Assembly (NCBI GenBank): GCA_965116325.1
Contig: OZ220675.1
Coordinates: 1,550,001 to 1,614,000, forward strand
From: JAGWBF01 sp965116325
GTDB taxonomy: Bacteria; Chloroflexota; Dehalococcoidia; Lucifugimonadales; JAGWBF01
Reading direction: 5' to 3'
DNA: 64,000 nt
This document shows positions 7,941-16,847 of the stretch, one piece after another. Position numbers and translations under genes: made by a program. Position 1 is the stretch's first letter. Every line of letters starts with the position of its first letter. The notes beneath the pieces were generated by a model that was given only the letters and a program-made list of their open reading frames with translations, was not told the DNA's origin and did not search any database.

Positions 7941-9590
7941 TTACGAGAGGAGCTTCCTGGCCAGCCTCGCAGCTTCTTCCAGGTTGGGCTTGAAGTGCTC
8001 GGGAGGGACGTTGCGCAGGACATTCAGCGCCCGGAGAGTGGTTTCAGGGATCCCCTGAAGACCGATGATGATGCACTGAACATCATTTTTCATCGCGGTG
8101 TCGATGAGCTGTTCCACCACCAAGGCGGCGCTGTCGTCCACGTAAAGAGTGTCGCTGAAGTCGAGGATGACCACCTCATGCTCCCGTATGTCCGCTCCTA
8201 TGGTGTTGTTCAGCTTGGCAGCTGACGCCACAGTGAAGCTTCCCCGCAGGGCAACCAGTCCAACTCGAGCCGAGAAGAAACCTTCGTCTGACGAAGACTC
8301 CTCCCCGTTTTCCTCTTCCCCTTCTCCATTTCCCAGGAAGCTGTAGTCCAGCAAAGGCACCGAGACCACGCTGTCCAGCTCCAGGCGCTCAAACTGACGA
8401 GCGTTGGTAACCGCGGCGGCTATCATCCCCACCGCAACAGCGGTTACCAGGTCGAGGAACACGGTCAGCCCGAAGGTGAGGAGCATAACCAGCAGGTGCT
8501 CGCGGTGGACTCGGTGCATCAGGGCAACAAAACGCCAGTCAACAGTGTCCCACCCAACCTTTACGAGGATGGCGGCAAGAACAGCGTCTGGAATCCTGGC
8601 GACGTAGTCCCCGAGGAGCATCACCATGACCGCCAGGATTCCTACCGCAAGCAGCCCCGCAACGTAGGAGCGACCGCCGGCCTGGATGTTCGCCACGGTG
8701 CTGGGAGTGGCTCCCGCTCCTGGAAGAGCGCGGATAAAACCAGCGAAAACGGTGCCAGCCCCTTGAGCCAGGAGCTCCTTATCAGCGTTGTGGTTGCTCC
8801 GTGTCATGGAGTCAGCCACCAGAGCTGTGAGCAGCGTATCTACGGAACTCACAAGGGCGATGACCAGCGCAGGTTCTACGGCCCTGACCAGAATTCCGGG
8901 AGAGATGTCAGGCAGCAGGAACGAGGGGAGATTGGTGGGCACAGAGCCTATCGTAGGTACATCGGTGAGCCACAGCACTCCCAGGAGTGTCCCAACCAGG
9001 AGAGCTACCAGGGTCGCTGGCAGGAACCTTTGAAATTTTGCAGGCCACAGCGCTGCCACAGCAAGGGTTGAAGCAGCAATTATGAGGGCCCCAGCTTCGA
9101 AATGGTTCACCACCTCCGGCCAGTTCCGGATGGTCCCAACGGGCCCCCCAGCGACTACAGGAGCCCCAAGGAAGGGCAGAGTCTGGACCAGGATGATGAT
9201 GACTCCCACTCCGGTCATAAAGCCGGAGATGACCGAGTAGGGTGTATAGGTCACAAAGCGTCCGACCCTGAGCATTCCCAGCAGGATCTGGATGAATCCC
9301 GCCATGATGACGATGGTGAACGCCTCGCCCAAACTATCTGCATGGGCTGAAACGATGACGGCGATCGCAACCGTGGTGGATCCCGTCGGCCCTGATATGA
9401 GGCCTCGGCACCCGCCAAACAGGGCCGCGAAGAATCCAACGGCCACCGCTCCATATATGCCGGCGGCAGCGCCCAACCCCGATGCTATGCCGAAGGCTAG
9501 GGCGACCGGAAGTCCGACAACTGCGGCTGTTACCCCTCCAAATACTTCACCTCGGAGGGTTAGCAGGTCTTGCTTTAGTCTGGGAGACAT
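7941..9590 (-). CDS. SulP-family anion transporter with STAS domain
   Basis: A 549-residue SLC26/SulP protein. The first 400 residues hold about 12-14 hydrophobic segments with the typical start GVTAAVVGLPVALAFGIASGLGAAAGIYGAV and the motif GCRGLISGPTGSTTVAIAV. An acidic linker (GEGEEENGEESSSDEG) follows, then a STAS domain from about residue 440 (GSFTVASAAKLNNTIG, VVILDFSDTLYVDDSAAL). Members move sulfate, bicarbonate or other anions, often with Na+ or H+. Substrate cannot be read from the sequence. The nearest divergent gene is the ATP-grasp gene, about 210 bp away. Confidence 0.9.
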   Translation of the reverse strand: MSPRLKQDLLTLRGEVFGGVTAAVVGLPVALAFGIASGLGAAAGIYGAVAVGFFAALFGGCRGLISGPTGSTTVAIAVIVSAHADSLGEAFTIVIMAGFIQILLGMLRVGRFVTYTPYSVISGFMTGVGVIIILVQTLPFLGAPVVAGGPVGTIRNWPEVVNHFEAGALIIAASTLAVAALWPAKFQRFLPATLVALLVGTLLGVLWLTDVPTIGSVPTNLPSFLLPDISPGILVRAVEPALVIALVSSVDTLLTALVADSMTRSNHNADKELLAQGAGTVFAGFIRALPGAGATPSTVANIQAGGRSYVAGLLAVGILAVMVMLLGDYVARIPDAVLAAILVKVGWDTVDWRFVALMHRVHREHLLVMLLTFGLTVFLDLVTAVAVGMIAAAVTNARQFERLELDSVVSVPLLDYSFLGNGEGEEENGEESSSDEGFFSARVGLVALRGSFTVASAAKLNNTIGADIREHEVVILDFSDTLYVDDSAALVVEQLIDTAMKNDVQCIIIGLQGIPETTLRALNVLRNVPPEHFKPNLEEAARLARKLLS

Positions 9591-9763
9591 CCGTTAGTTC
9601 TAGAAGGCATTGGTGGTAATGGCCTCACCCACTAGCTTTAGGGGGATCTATCTTTCGTTAACGATACCTGCCTCGGAGGATGTGCGAGAGCGTCGGTGCC
9701 TGCCTGGAAGAACGCATCCATACAATACAATAGTATCTGCCTATTATCCACACTGGGTTTTTC

Positions 9764-9793
9764 TGGACATGAATATACCCTTGGTCATATACT
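9764..9793 (+). promoter_or_regulatory. Promoter giving a likely leaderless transcript
   Basis: TGGACA (9764-9769), 18-bp spacer and TATACT (9788-9793). The expected transcription start, about 7 bases downstream, coincides with the GTG start codon at 9800, and no Shine-Dalgarno sequence precedes that codon. Confidence 0.5.
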
Positions 9794-9799
9794 TCTGCG

Positions 9800-11260
9800 G
9801 TGAAATTCGACAGCTATGAACTAGAGCCTTCGATTTACGATGAGATGTTCCTGGCCGATGGTACCATCAGGGAGCATTGTAGTCGACTTTACGAAGAGCT
9901 AACCCGGCTTTCAGCCGAGGAAACCAGGAGCATGCAGGAGCGGGTTGCCCGCTCCTTTAGGAACGAGGGCATCACCTTCACCGTGTATGGGGATGAGGAG
10001 GCTGACGAGCGCATTATTCCCATCGACTGCGTGCCCCGGTTGATGGCCAAGTCCGACTGGCGCCTCCTCGAAGCAGGGCTGACCCAACGACTGAAGGCCC
10101 TCAACCTCTTTCTGGAAGATGTTTACAGTGGCTCCCCAGGAGAAAACGGCCATGGAGAGCCGCGCATTATTCACGATGGAGTAATCCCCGTCGATGTGGT
10201 GCGAGGCTGCCCCCAGTACAGGTTGGAAATGCAGGGCTTCTCTGCGCCATACGGTACCTGGGTTGCCATATGCGGCACCGACCTTGTGCGCACTAACCAG
10301 GGTTTTCAGGTACTGGAGGACAACCTCCGAGTCCCCTCGGGGGTCTCCTACATGATCGCTAACCGCAAGGCTGTCAAGGCCAACCTGCGCCGATTGTATC
10401 GGTCGTCCCGGGTGCAGGAGGTGGAACATTATGGACGTGTGCTGCTGCAAACCTTGAAGGAGCTGGCCCCGGAGGGCTGCGAGGACCCCACCATCGTCCT
10501 TCTTACACCTGGTGTATACAACTCAGCCTTCTATGAGCACATTTTCCTGGCCCAGGAGATAGGCGCCGAGCTGGTGGAAGGCAGGGATTTGGTGGTGAAC
10601 GATGGCTTCGTTTACATGCGCAACACCACCGGCCTGCAGCGTGTGGATGTGATATATCGCCGGGTGGATGACGACTTTATCGATCCCCTGGTGTTTCGCC
10701 CGGACTCCCTCCTCGGCGTTCCAGGGCTTATGCAAGCCTACAAGCAGGGCAACGTCAGCCTCGTGAACGCCCCCGGCACCGGAGTCGCTGACGACAAGAG
10801 CGTCTATGCTTACGTCCCCGACATGGTGCGCTACTACCTGAACGAGGAACCCTTGCTCAACAACGTAGATACCCGGCTCTGTCGTCGGCCTGAAGACCTG
10901 GAATACACCCTGGACAACCTGCAGGACCTGGTGGTGAAGCGGGTTGGAGGCTCCGGCGGGTATGGGATGCTCATCGGGCCCCACTCTACGCGCGAGGAGC
11001 GAGAGGACTACGCCAAGGAGATGCGCTCCGACCCAGCCGACTTCATCTCCCAACCTGTGCTTGCCCTTTCCCGCTCGCCCTGTTTCATAGATGGCGAGTT
11101 CGAGCCCCGGCACGTGGACTTGCGGCCTTTTATTCTCCACGGACAGAGCACCCGCATAGTCCCTGGCGCCTTCTGTCGAATCGCCCTGCGCCGCGGGAGC
11201 TTGGTCGTCAACTCCAGCCAGGGTGGTGGAGGCAAAGACTTCTGGGTCATGGATGAGTAA
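9800..11260 (+). CDS. Circularly permuted ATP-grasp (type 2) protein
   Basis: A 486-residue member of the DUF404/DUF407 circularly permuted ATP-grasp family. It begins with the family signature FDSYELEPSIYDEMFLADGTIREHCSRL, so the GTG at 9800 is the right start. Later landmarks are LEDNLRVPSGVSYMIANRK, VDVIYRRVDDDFIDPLVFRPDS, GTGVADDKSVYAYVPDM and VVKRVGGSGGYGMLIGP. The family is thought to form amide or peptide-like bonds using ATP; no substrate is established. It occurs with alpha-E and transglutaminase-like genes, and both lie downstream here, interrupted by an ammonium transporter gene. Translation may be leaderless. Confidence 0.9.
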   Translation: MKFDSYELEPSIYDEMFLADGTIREHCSRLYEELTRLSAEETRSMQERVARSFRNEGITFTVYGDEEADERIIPIDCVPRLMAKSDWRLLEAGLTQRLKALNLFLEDVYSGSPGENGHGEPRIIHDGVIPVDVVRGCPQYRLEMQGFSAPYGTWVAICGTDLVRTNQGFQVLEDNLRVPSGVSYMIANRKAVKANLRRLYRSSRVQEVEHYGRVLLQTLKELAPEGCEDPTIVLLTPGVYNSAFYEHIFLAQEIGAELVEGRDLVVNDGFVYMRNTTGLQRVDVIYRRVDDDFIDPLVFRPDSLLGVPGLMQAYKQGNVSLVNAPGTGVADDKSVYAYVPDMVRYYLNEEPLLNNVDTRLCRRPEDLEYTLDNLQDLVVKRVGGSGGYGMLIGPHSTREEREDYAKEMRSDPADFISQPVLALSRSPCFIDGEFEPRHVDLRPFILHGQSTRIVPGAFCRIALRRGSLVVNSSQGGGGKDFWVMDE

Positions 11261-11310
11261 CTCCCGGTAGGAGGAGCTAACCCTCGGGTGGAGTGCACAA
11301 CACTAACGCT

Positions 11311-11337
11311 GTCTCACCGTTTTGGGGAAGATGAGAC
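11311..11337 (+). promoter_or_regulatory. Inverted repeat in the leader of the ammonium transporter gene
   Basis: GTCTCA (11311-11316) and TGAGAC (11332-11337) could form a 6-bp stem with a 15-nt loop in the 119-bp gap ahead of amt. Function unknown. Confidence 0.25.
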
Positions 11338-11379
11338 GGAGGCAACCCAGGGAGATTGCACATATAGGAGGATGGGGAA

Positions 11380-12768
11380 TTGAGTGCCGTAATGGTCCCG
11401 TTCAAGCGCCATCGCGTTCTTATACTGGCGATGCTGGTCCTGCTGACATTAGGGATATTCGCCGTAAGGCCGGTCCTCGCCCAGACGGCCGGGGTCAACC
11501 CAGAGACCCAGTTCGTCCTTAACACCTTTGCCTTCCTTGTGTGGGGGGCACTGGTGATGTGGATGTGCGCCGGGTTCACCATGCTGGAGGCGGGTTCGGT
11601 GCGTACCAAGAACGCATCGATGATCTGCCTGAAGAACATCGGACTCTACTCCATCGCCGGTCTGGCCTTCTTTATCATCGGTTACAACCTTATGTACGGT
11701 GACACTGTCGCGGGCGTCATAGGCAAGTTCAGCCTGCTGTACGGCTCCTCGGATGCCGAGCGCGCTTTGCTTGCAGGAACAGGCGGGGTAGAGGAGGTAG
11801 TAAACAACAACTACTCGGTGATGTCCGACTGGTTCTTCCAGATGGTCTTCGTTGCAACCACAGCTTCGATAGTCTCGGGGGCCATAGCTGAGAGGGTGAG
11901 GATGTGGATATTCTTCCTGTTCATCCTTGTGCTCACAGCATTTATCTATCCCATCGTGGGAGCTTGGACCTGGGGAGGGGGATGGCTGGCAGAGCGAGGC
12001 TTCCAGGACTTTGCCGGATCGACCATAGTGCACAGCACCGGCGGCTGGGCCGCCCTTGCAGGAGTGATGGTTATAGGTCCCAGGCTGGGTAAGTTCCGGC
12101 GCGACGGCACCGCAAGGGCTACCCCGCCATCCAACATCCTGTCGGTAACTCTTGGCGTTTTCATCTTGTGGCTGGGGTGGTTTGGGTTTAACGGCGGTTC
12201 CCAGCTGGCCTTGGGGTCTGCATTCGATGCTGTGGCTATGAGCAATGTGTTGGTCAACACCAACCTGGCTGCCGCTGCTGGCGTTGTAGTTGCTCTAGCG
12301 GTGTCCCGGCCCATCCTGGGTCGCATGGACCTGTTTGCGGGGCTGAATGGCGCCCTTGCAGGCTTGGTTTCCATCACAGCGGCACCGGATATTGTTGACC
12401 ACTACTGGGCAATAGTCATCGGAGCTGTCGGCGGTGCTATCTGCGTGGGCGCCATAAAGCTCATGGAGAGGGTCAAGCTGGATGATGTGGTAGGCGCCAT
12501 TCCAGCGCACTTGTTCGCTGGTGTTTGGGGTACCTTGGCGGTCTGCATCGCTGCGGGCGGCCAGTTCCACATTCAACTGCTTGGCGTCGTGTCCATTGGC
12601 GCCTTTGTGTTCGGAGTGTCATACCTGCTGTGGTTCGGACTGAACAGGTTGATAGGACTCAGGGTGTCACCCTCGGTGGAGAGGCTGGGTCAAGACGTTG
12701 CAGAGCTGGGCATCGAAGCGTACCCCGAGTTTGTGCTGATGCCCGAGCCGGACGACGAGGAAAGTTAA
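11380..12768 (+). CDS. amt: Ammonium transporter (Amt family)
   Basis: A 462-residue Amt channel. A signal-like first helix ends at VLAQTAG, and eleven membrane helices follow. Family landmarks are MWMCAGFTMLEAGSVRTKNASMICLKN, DWFFQMVFVATTASIVSGAIAERV, GSTIVHSTGGWAALAGV (pore His) and the GWFGFNGGS segment. It conducts ammonium or ammonia across the cytoplasmic membrane. The TTG at 11380 is chosen because AGGAGG lies 8 bp upstream; an in-frame ATG at 11392 is the alternative. No GlnK gene is next to it. Instead it sits inside the ATP-grasp/alpha-E/transglutaminase run, four bases before the alpha-E gene. Confidence 0.93.
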   Translation: MSAVMVPFKRHRVLILAMLVLLTLGIFAVRPVLAQTAGVNPETQFVLNTFAFLVWGALVMWMCAGFTMLEAGSVRTKNASMICLKNIGLYSIAGLAFFIIGYNLMYGDTVAGVIGKFSLLYGSSDAERALLAGTGGVEEVVNNNYSVMSDWFFQMVFVATTASIVSGAIAERVRMWIFFLFILVLTAFIYPIVGAWTWGGGWLAERGFQDFAGSTIVHSTGGWAALAGVMVIGPRLGKFRRDGTARATPPSNILSVTLGVFILWLGWFGFNGGSQLALGSAFDAVAMSNVLVNTNLAAAAGVVVALAVSRPILGRMDLFAGLNGALAGLVSITAAPDIVDHYWAIVIGAVGGAICVGAIKLMERVKLDDVVGAIPAHLFAGVWGTLAVCIAAGGQFHIQLLGVVSIGAFVFGVSYLLWFGLNRLIGLRVSPSVERLGQDVAELGIEAYPEFVLMPEPDDEES

Positions 12769-12772
12769 CCCC

Positions 12773-13738
12773 GTGCTGTCACGCAGCGCACAGGGACTAT
12801 ACTGGATGGGGCGCTACCTGGAGCGGGCGCAGCATGTTTGCGGGCTGCTGCGCCTGCAAACGGAGGCCCTGGTGGACCGGCCTATTCGGGAGATCTACGC
12901 GGGCTGGAAGCGGATCTACGACAGCATAGGGAGGGAGCCTCCGGGGGGTAGCCTTGCGCTGAGCGACACAGATGAGTTCACTCTGGCGGACTCCTACACC
13001 CTGGCCGACGACCTGACCTTCGAGCGCTCCAACCCGGACTCGGTGTGGCGGTGCTTCGCCATGGGCCGTGAAAACGCCCGCCAGATGCGGAACAGCATCA
13101 GCGCCGACATGTGGACGTCGCTGAATTTGGCTTACCTACGCATCCAGGACCTATCCATCCAGGACATCTGGACAGCTCCAGAAAGCTTCTACGCTGAGAC
13201 CTTTGCGGAGATCAATACCTTTACCGGCGTAGCGTTCTATACCATGTATCGGGACGACGGATGGCATTTCCTGCAATTGGGATGTTCGATAGAGCGGTCC
13301 CAGCTCCTGACCTCCCTTCTGTTGGCCCAGCTGATCAGTGAAGCCGACTCCGGGGAAAGCCTCGAAGACGACTGGACGATTTTGCTGCGCGCCTACCATG
13401 CCACCGAAACCTACCACCGAAGGCATAGTGTCGAAGTCGTCGGTAACCAGGTGGTGGATTTGCTGCTCAACGACTCCATGCTACCCAGGTCGTTGCGCCG
13501 CTCCATAGACCAGATGTCGGCCCAGCTGGGTGGCCTAAAGTCCGGACCTGATCCGAGGTCCAACGCGGCGGTCCGGCAGGCGGAGATACGCCTGAACAAT
13601 CTGGTCAATCAGGACCCGACCCCCCAGGGGAACCGCGCAGCCCTATTGAAAAGAGTGAACGAACGGTGCCGGGAGCTCCATCAGCTTGTGTCTGCATCCT
13701 ACTTCAGCTATCCCCTGGAAACGCAACCGGCAGGCTGA
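12773..13738 (+). CDS. Alpha-E domain protein (DUF403)
   Basis: A 321-residue, mainly helical alpha-E protein. It starts with the family hallmark MLSRSAQGLYWMGRYLERAQHVCGLLRLQ and contains FAMGRENARQMRNSISADMWTSLN, HFLQLGCSIERSQ and a C-terminal helical half. The family has no proven catalytic activity; it is predicted to act with permuted ATP-grasp enzymes, possibly in making or modifying peptides. The GTG start is four bases after the amt stop and no clear ribosome-binding site is seen, suggesting coupled translation. The transglutaminase gene follows after 15 bp. Confidence 0.9.
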   Translation: MLSRSAQGLYWMGRYLERAQHVCGLLRLQTEALVDRPIREIYAGWKRIYDSIGREPPGGSLALSDTDEFTLADSYTLADDLTFERSNPDSVWRCFAMGRENARQMRNSISADMWTSLNLAYLRIQDLSIQDIWTAPESFYAETFAEINTFTGVAFYTMYRDDGWHFLQLGCSIERSQLLTSLLLAQLISEADSGESLEDDWTILLRAYHATETYHRRHSVEVVGNQVVDLLLNDSMLPRSLRRSIDQMSAQLGGLKSGPDPRSNAAVRQAEIRLNNLVNQDPTPQGNRAALLKRVNERCRELHQLVSASYFSYPLETQPAG

Positions 13739-13753
13739 CTTGTTTATTCCCCT

Positions 13754-14620
13754 GTGCGCTACAAGATAGAGCACATATCCCGTTATATCTATTCGACGCC
13801 GGTGCAGCGCTGCGCCATGTCCCTCTGCTTGGAACCGTGCACCTATGCCGATCAAGAGTGCATATATTTTCGGCTCTCCACGATTCCTGTTGCCGCCCTA
13901 ATTGAGGAGGTGGATGGCTTCGGGAACACCAGGCACAGCTTCACTATCAACCGGATGCACGACACCCTGGAGGTTGTGGCCCACTCAACGGTCGATAAGG
14001 ATACTTCGAGCACGCCCTCGAGTCGCCTGGGCACCGGGGCTTGGGAAGAGATTCGTTCATGGGCAGGGGGCTACTTCTGCTGGGAATTCATGCAGCCCAC
14101 CCCCTTGACCAGCCCTTCCCCCGCCCTTGCCAAGTTTATCGAGGACCGCGTCATTTCCCCCGGCGATGACCCCCTGGAGTCTCTGCTACGCCTCTCCGAC
14201 ACCCTGCGCCTTGGCCTTGAATACGTGCCGGGAAGTACAAGCGTGGTCTCCACCATCGACCACATAATCGAGACCGGCCAAGGTGTGTGCCAGGACTATG
14301 CCCACCTGATGCTGGCGGTCGCGCGAGGCTGGGGGATACCGGGACGCTACGTATCGGGATACCTGCATGGGAGCAGGTCCGAGCTAGAGTGGGAGGGAAC
14401 TGCTACCCACGCATGGGTAGAATGTATGCTGCCCGAAGTGGGATGGGTCGGCTTCGATCCCACCAATGAGGGCCACATCGACGAGAGGTATGTGCGAATC
14501 GCGTCTGGGCGGGACTACCAGGACGTTGCTCCCACCAAGGGTGTGCTGATCGGGGGCGGAGAAGGCACCCTCAATGTCAGCGTGAAGATGACCCGGGACA
14601 TTACCGACACCCGACTGTAA
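13754..14620 (+). CDS. Transglutaminase-like cysteine protease-fold protein
   Basis: A 288-residue protein with an N-terminal beta domain (RYKIEHISRYIYSTPVQRCAMSLCLEP) and a transglutaminase core. The catalytic triad is visible: Cys179 in GQGVCQDYAHLML, His219 in THAWVECMLP and the Asp in WVGFDPTNEG. Bacterial members are usually proteases or amide-bond enzymes rather than true cross-linkers. It completes the known ATP-grasp/alpha-E/transglutaminase association and may trim or hydrolyse the amide product of the ATP-grasp enzyme. The start GTG at 13754 has no clear ribosome-binding site. Confidence 0.9.
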   Translation: MRYKIEHISRYIYSTPVQRCAMSLCLEPCTYADQECIYFRLSTIPVAALIEEVDGFGNTRHSFTINRMHDTLEVVAHSTVDKDTSSTPSSRLGTGAWEEIRSWAGGYFCWEFMQPTPLTSPSPALAKFIEDRVISPGDDPLESLLRLSDTLRLGLEYVPGSTSVVSTIDHIIETGQGVCQDYAHLMLAVARGWGIPGRYVSGYLHGSRSELEWEGTATHAWVECMLPEVGWVGFDPTNEGHIDERYVRIASGRDYQDVAPTKGVLIGGGEGTLNVSVKMTRDITDTRL

Positions 14621-14686
14621 GGGCAGTCTCGTAGCATGTCGCTAGCAGGCCAAGGCTCAAAGAAGTCCGATCAGCGGAAGGAAGAT

Positions 14687-15232
14687 GTGAACATTTCGCT
14701 GCATGGCGGATTCTCCCTTCGTGACTGGCCTGGCGTCTGGAACGATGGGGACCGGACGAGGTTCGTGGAGCTGGCCGATGACCGCGACATCTGGCTGAAC
14801 CTGCGAGACCGTTTCCCCCACCCGTACACACCGGCAGATGCCGAGGAGTGGGTCGCCTTGCAGCATGGCCGGGACCCCATAGAGAACTTCGCCATCTGCG
14901 ACAATGATGGTCCCATAGGCGGAATAGGGCTGACCTTGCGAGATGGAGACCTTCAGCATTCGGCAGAGCTGGGATACTGGCTGGGCAAGGCCTACTGGGG
15001 ACGCGGAGTTGCCACAGCAGCGGCACAGGCAGTCACCGCCTATGGGTTCCGGGACTTGGGCCTTCTACGCATCGATGCCCTGGTTCTGACGGAAAACATG
15101 GCCTCCATCAGGGTGCTGGAGAAGACGGGATTCCAACGGGAGGGCCTGCTCCGCCAGGTCGAGCTGAAGCAGGGAGTGCCCATGGACCATTTCATCTATG
15201 CCATCTTGCGAGAGGAGTGGCAAGGGCAGTAG
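14687..15232 (+). CDS. GNAT-family N-acetyltransferase (RimJ/RimL-like)
   Basis: A 181-residue acetyltransferase of the Acetyltransf_3 class. Motif A is ELGYWLGKAYWGRGVATAAAQAVTAYGF (acetyl-CoA binding), followed by GLLRIDALVLTENMASIRVLEKTGFQREG. The acceptor may be a protein N-terminus or a small amine. GTG at 14687 is preferred because GGAAGGA lies four bases upstream; an in-frame ATG at 14636 would add 17 residues but has no ribosome-binding site. It trails the transglutaminase gene on the same strand, and a role in that pathway is possible but unproved. Confidence 0.85.
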   Translation: MNISLHGGFSLRDWPGVWNDGDRTRFVELADDRDIWLNLRDRFPHPYTPADAEEWVALQHGRDPIENFAICDNDGPIGGIGLTLRDGDLQHSAELGYWLGKAYWGRGVATAAAQAVTAYGFRDLGLLRIDALVLTENMASIRVLEKTGFQREGLLRQVELKQGVPMDHFIYAILREEWQGQ

Positions 15233-15253
15233 CCAAGGTGCCCAGCAAGCCAG

Positions 15254-16012
15254 CTACTTGAAGCCCAAGTTGCGCTCCTTGAGACTCACGAAACGCCCTC
15301 CACTCCCGATCACCAGGTGGTCCAGCAGCTCCACGCTCAGCAGTTTCCCTGCCGAGACCAGGTGCTGGGTGATGCTGATGTCTTCCGGGCTGGGCGCAGG
15401 GTCCCCGGAAGGGTGATTGTGCACAACGATGACCGAGGGCACGTTTTCCCGCACGGCAGGACGGAACACCTCCGCGGGGCGCACCACCGAGGTGTTCACG
15501 TTGCCCACGTAGATCTCCTGGATGCCCAGCACCTCGTTCTTGGTGTTGAGAAGCAGCACCTTTAGATGCTCCTGCTCCAGGGATGCCATCTCGCCCATAA
15601 GCAAATTGGCTGCATCTTGGGGAGAGTTGATGGTCGCCCGTTCCGCAGGTGCAAGGGACACCATACGCCTGCCCAGCTCCAGGGCCGCCATGAGCTGGCA
15701 CACCTTTGCTTCACTCAACCCCCTGATGGCGCACACCTCGGCGAAGCTGGTGCGCCCCAGCCCAGCGAGGCCATCGAACTGGGCAAGGAGTCGCGAAGCC
15801 AGGGAGAGGACGTTCTCTCCTTGAATGCCCGTCCGAAGCAGAATGGCGATCAGCTCCGAGTTGCTAAGCTGCTTGGCGCCGTAGTGCTTCAGCCTTTCCC
15901 GTGGCCTCTCGCCTTGGGGCAGGTCTCGAATGGTCGGCCGGTACCCTGCTTCTGCCGTTCTCTCCACGCGCTCGCCATTGATCAGGCGCAGGCCTGATGA
16001 TTGCCCTGGCAT
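15254..16012 (-). CDS. radC: RadC/JAB-domain protein
   Basis: A 252-residue RadC (UPF0758) protein. An N-terminal helix-hairpin-helix region (LRTGIQGENVLSLASRLLAQF, LGRTSFAEVCAIRGLSEAKVCQL) precedes a JAB1/MPN metalloprotease-fold domain. The metal motif is VVHNHPSGDPAPSPED near residues 195-208, with the upstream Glu in LNTKNEVLG. The link to DNA repair is historical and disputed. It is convergent with the GNAT gene and about 115 bp from the divergent HEPN-like gene. Confidence 0.9.
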   Translation of the reverse strand: MPGQSSGLRLINGERVERTAEAGYRPTIRDLPQGERPRERLKHYGAKQLSNSELIAILLRTGIQGENVLSLASRLLAQFDGLAGLGRTSFAEVCAIRGLSEAKVCQLMAALELGRRMVSLAPAERATINSPQDAANLLMGEMASLEQEHLKVLLLNTKNEVLGIQEIYVGNVNTSVVRPAEVFRPAVRENVPSVIVVHNHPSGDPAPSPEDISITQHLVSAGKLLSVELLDHLVIGSGGRFVSLKERNLGFK

Positions 16013-16126
16013 GGTATCGGGGCGCCGCCTGGGTTGAAAAGAGGAAGATGTCAGCAGTTCACCAGATGGACTCGCCGCATGGGAGTTGCTCTAGAATAAG
16101 CTGACACTACTTGCAAGGAAGGTCCT

Positions 16127-16804
16127 ATGACGAGCAGCAGCACGGAACAACTGACGGCTGATGTGTTGAGGGCTCAAAAGGACCGGATGGGCGATGCGTG
16201 TCCTGAAAACCTGGACCTCCGGGCTCACCGGGCCATTAGCTGGGTCAGGCGGGCCGAGATGGCCCATGATGATCCCGATATAGCTTTCGTCTGCTACTGG
16301 ATCGCATTCAATGCAGCCTACGCAGAAGACACATCTGACACCGCTGAATCGTCCGTAAGGGCACTCATTGAAGGATATTTCGGCAAGATCCTGAGGCTGG
16401 ACACAGAACGGGCCATCTACAAGGCAATCTGGGAGCGGTTCTCCGGGCCGGTGCGAGTCCTGCTGGACAATAAATTCGTTTTCCAGCCCTTTTGGAAGCA
16501 TCTGAATGGGGTCCCGGGTAACGCCGAATGGAAGGTACGCTTCGAGGATTCCCAGGCGCTAATTGGAAAGGCCCTCGTCAGCCAGGACACATCCCTCATC
16601 TTGGCGATGCTCTTTGACCGGCTTTACGTGCTGAGGAACCAGATCCTGCACGGCGGGGCTACATGGAACAGCAGCGTGAACCGGAGCCAGGTGAGAGACG
16701 GGGCGGCGATCCTGGGTTTTCTTGTCCCCACCTTCGTCAAGGTGATGTTGGACCACCCTGAGGAGCTTTGGGGCGCGAGTTACTACCCGGTAGTAAACCC
16801 GTGA
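16127..16804 (+). CDS. HEPN-like helical protein of unknown function
   Basis: A 225-residue soluble, helix-rich protein. Near the C-terminus it carries RNQILHG (Arg170 to His175), which fits the R-x4-H RNase motif of HEPN domains, within LYVLRNQILHGGATWNSSVNRSQ. N-terminal text such as AISWVRRAEMAHDDPDIAFVCYWIAFNAAYAE resembles Apea-like HEPN proteins. HEPN proteins often act as toxins or in phage defence, but no nucleotidyltransferase partner is adjacent, so the role is open. AAGGAAGG stands before the ATG. The gene is convergent with the GPP34 gene. Confidence 0.65.
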   Translation: MTSSSTEQLTADVLRAQKDRMGDACPENLDLRAHRAISWVRRAEMAHDDPDIAFVCYWIAFNAAYAEDTSDTAESSVRALIEGYFGKILRLDTERAIYKAIWERFSGPVRVLLDNKFVFQPFWKHLNGVPGNAEWKVRFEDSQALIGKALVSQDTSLILAMLFDRLYVLRNQILHGGATWNSSVNRSQVRDGAAILGFLVPTFVKVMLDHPEELWGASYYPVVNP

Positions 16805-16847
16805 GTCTGAGAGAGGAAGAGCCGGGGAGACCTGGGCCTGGGGCAGC

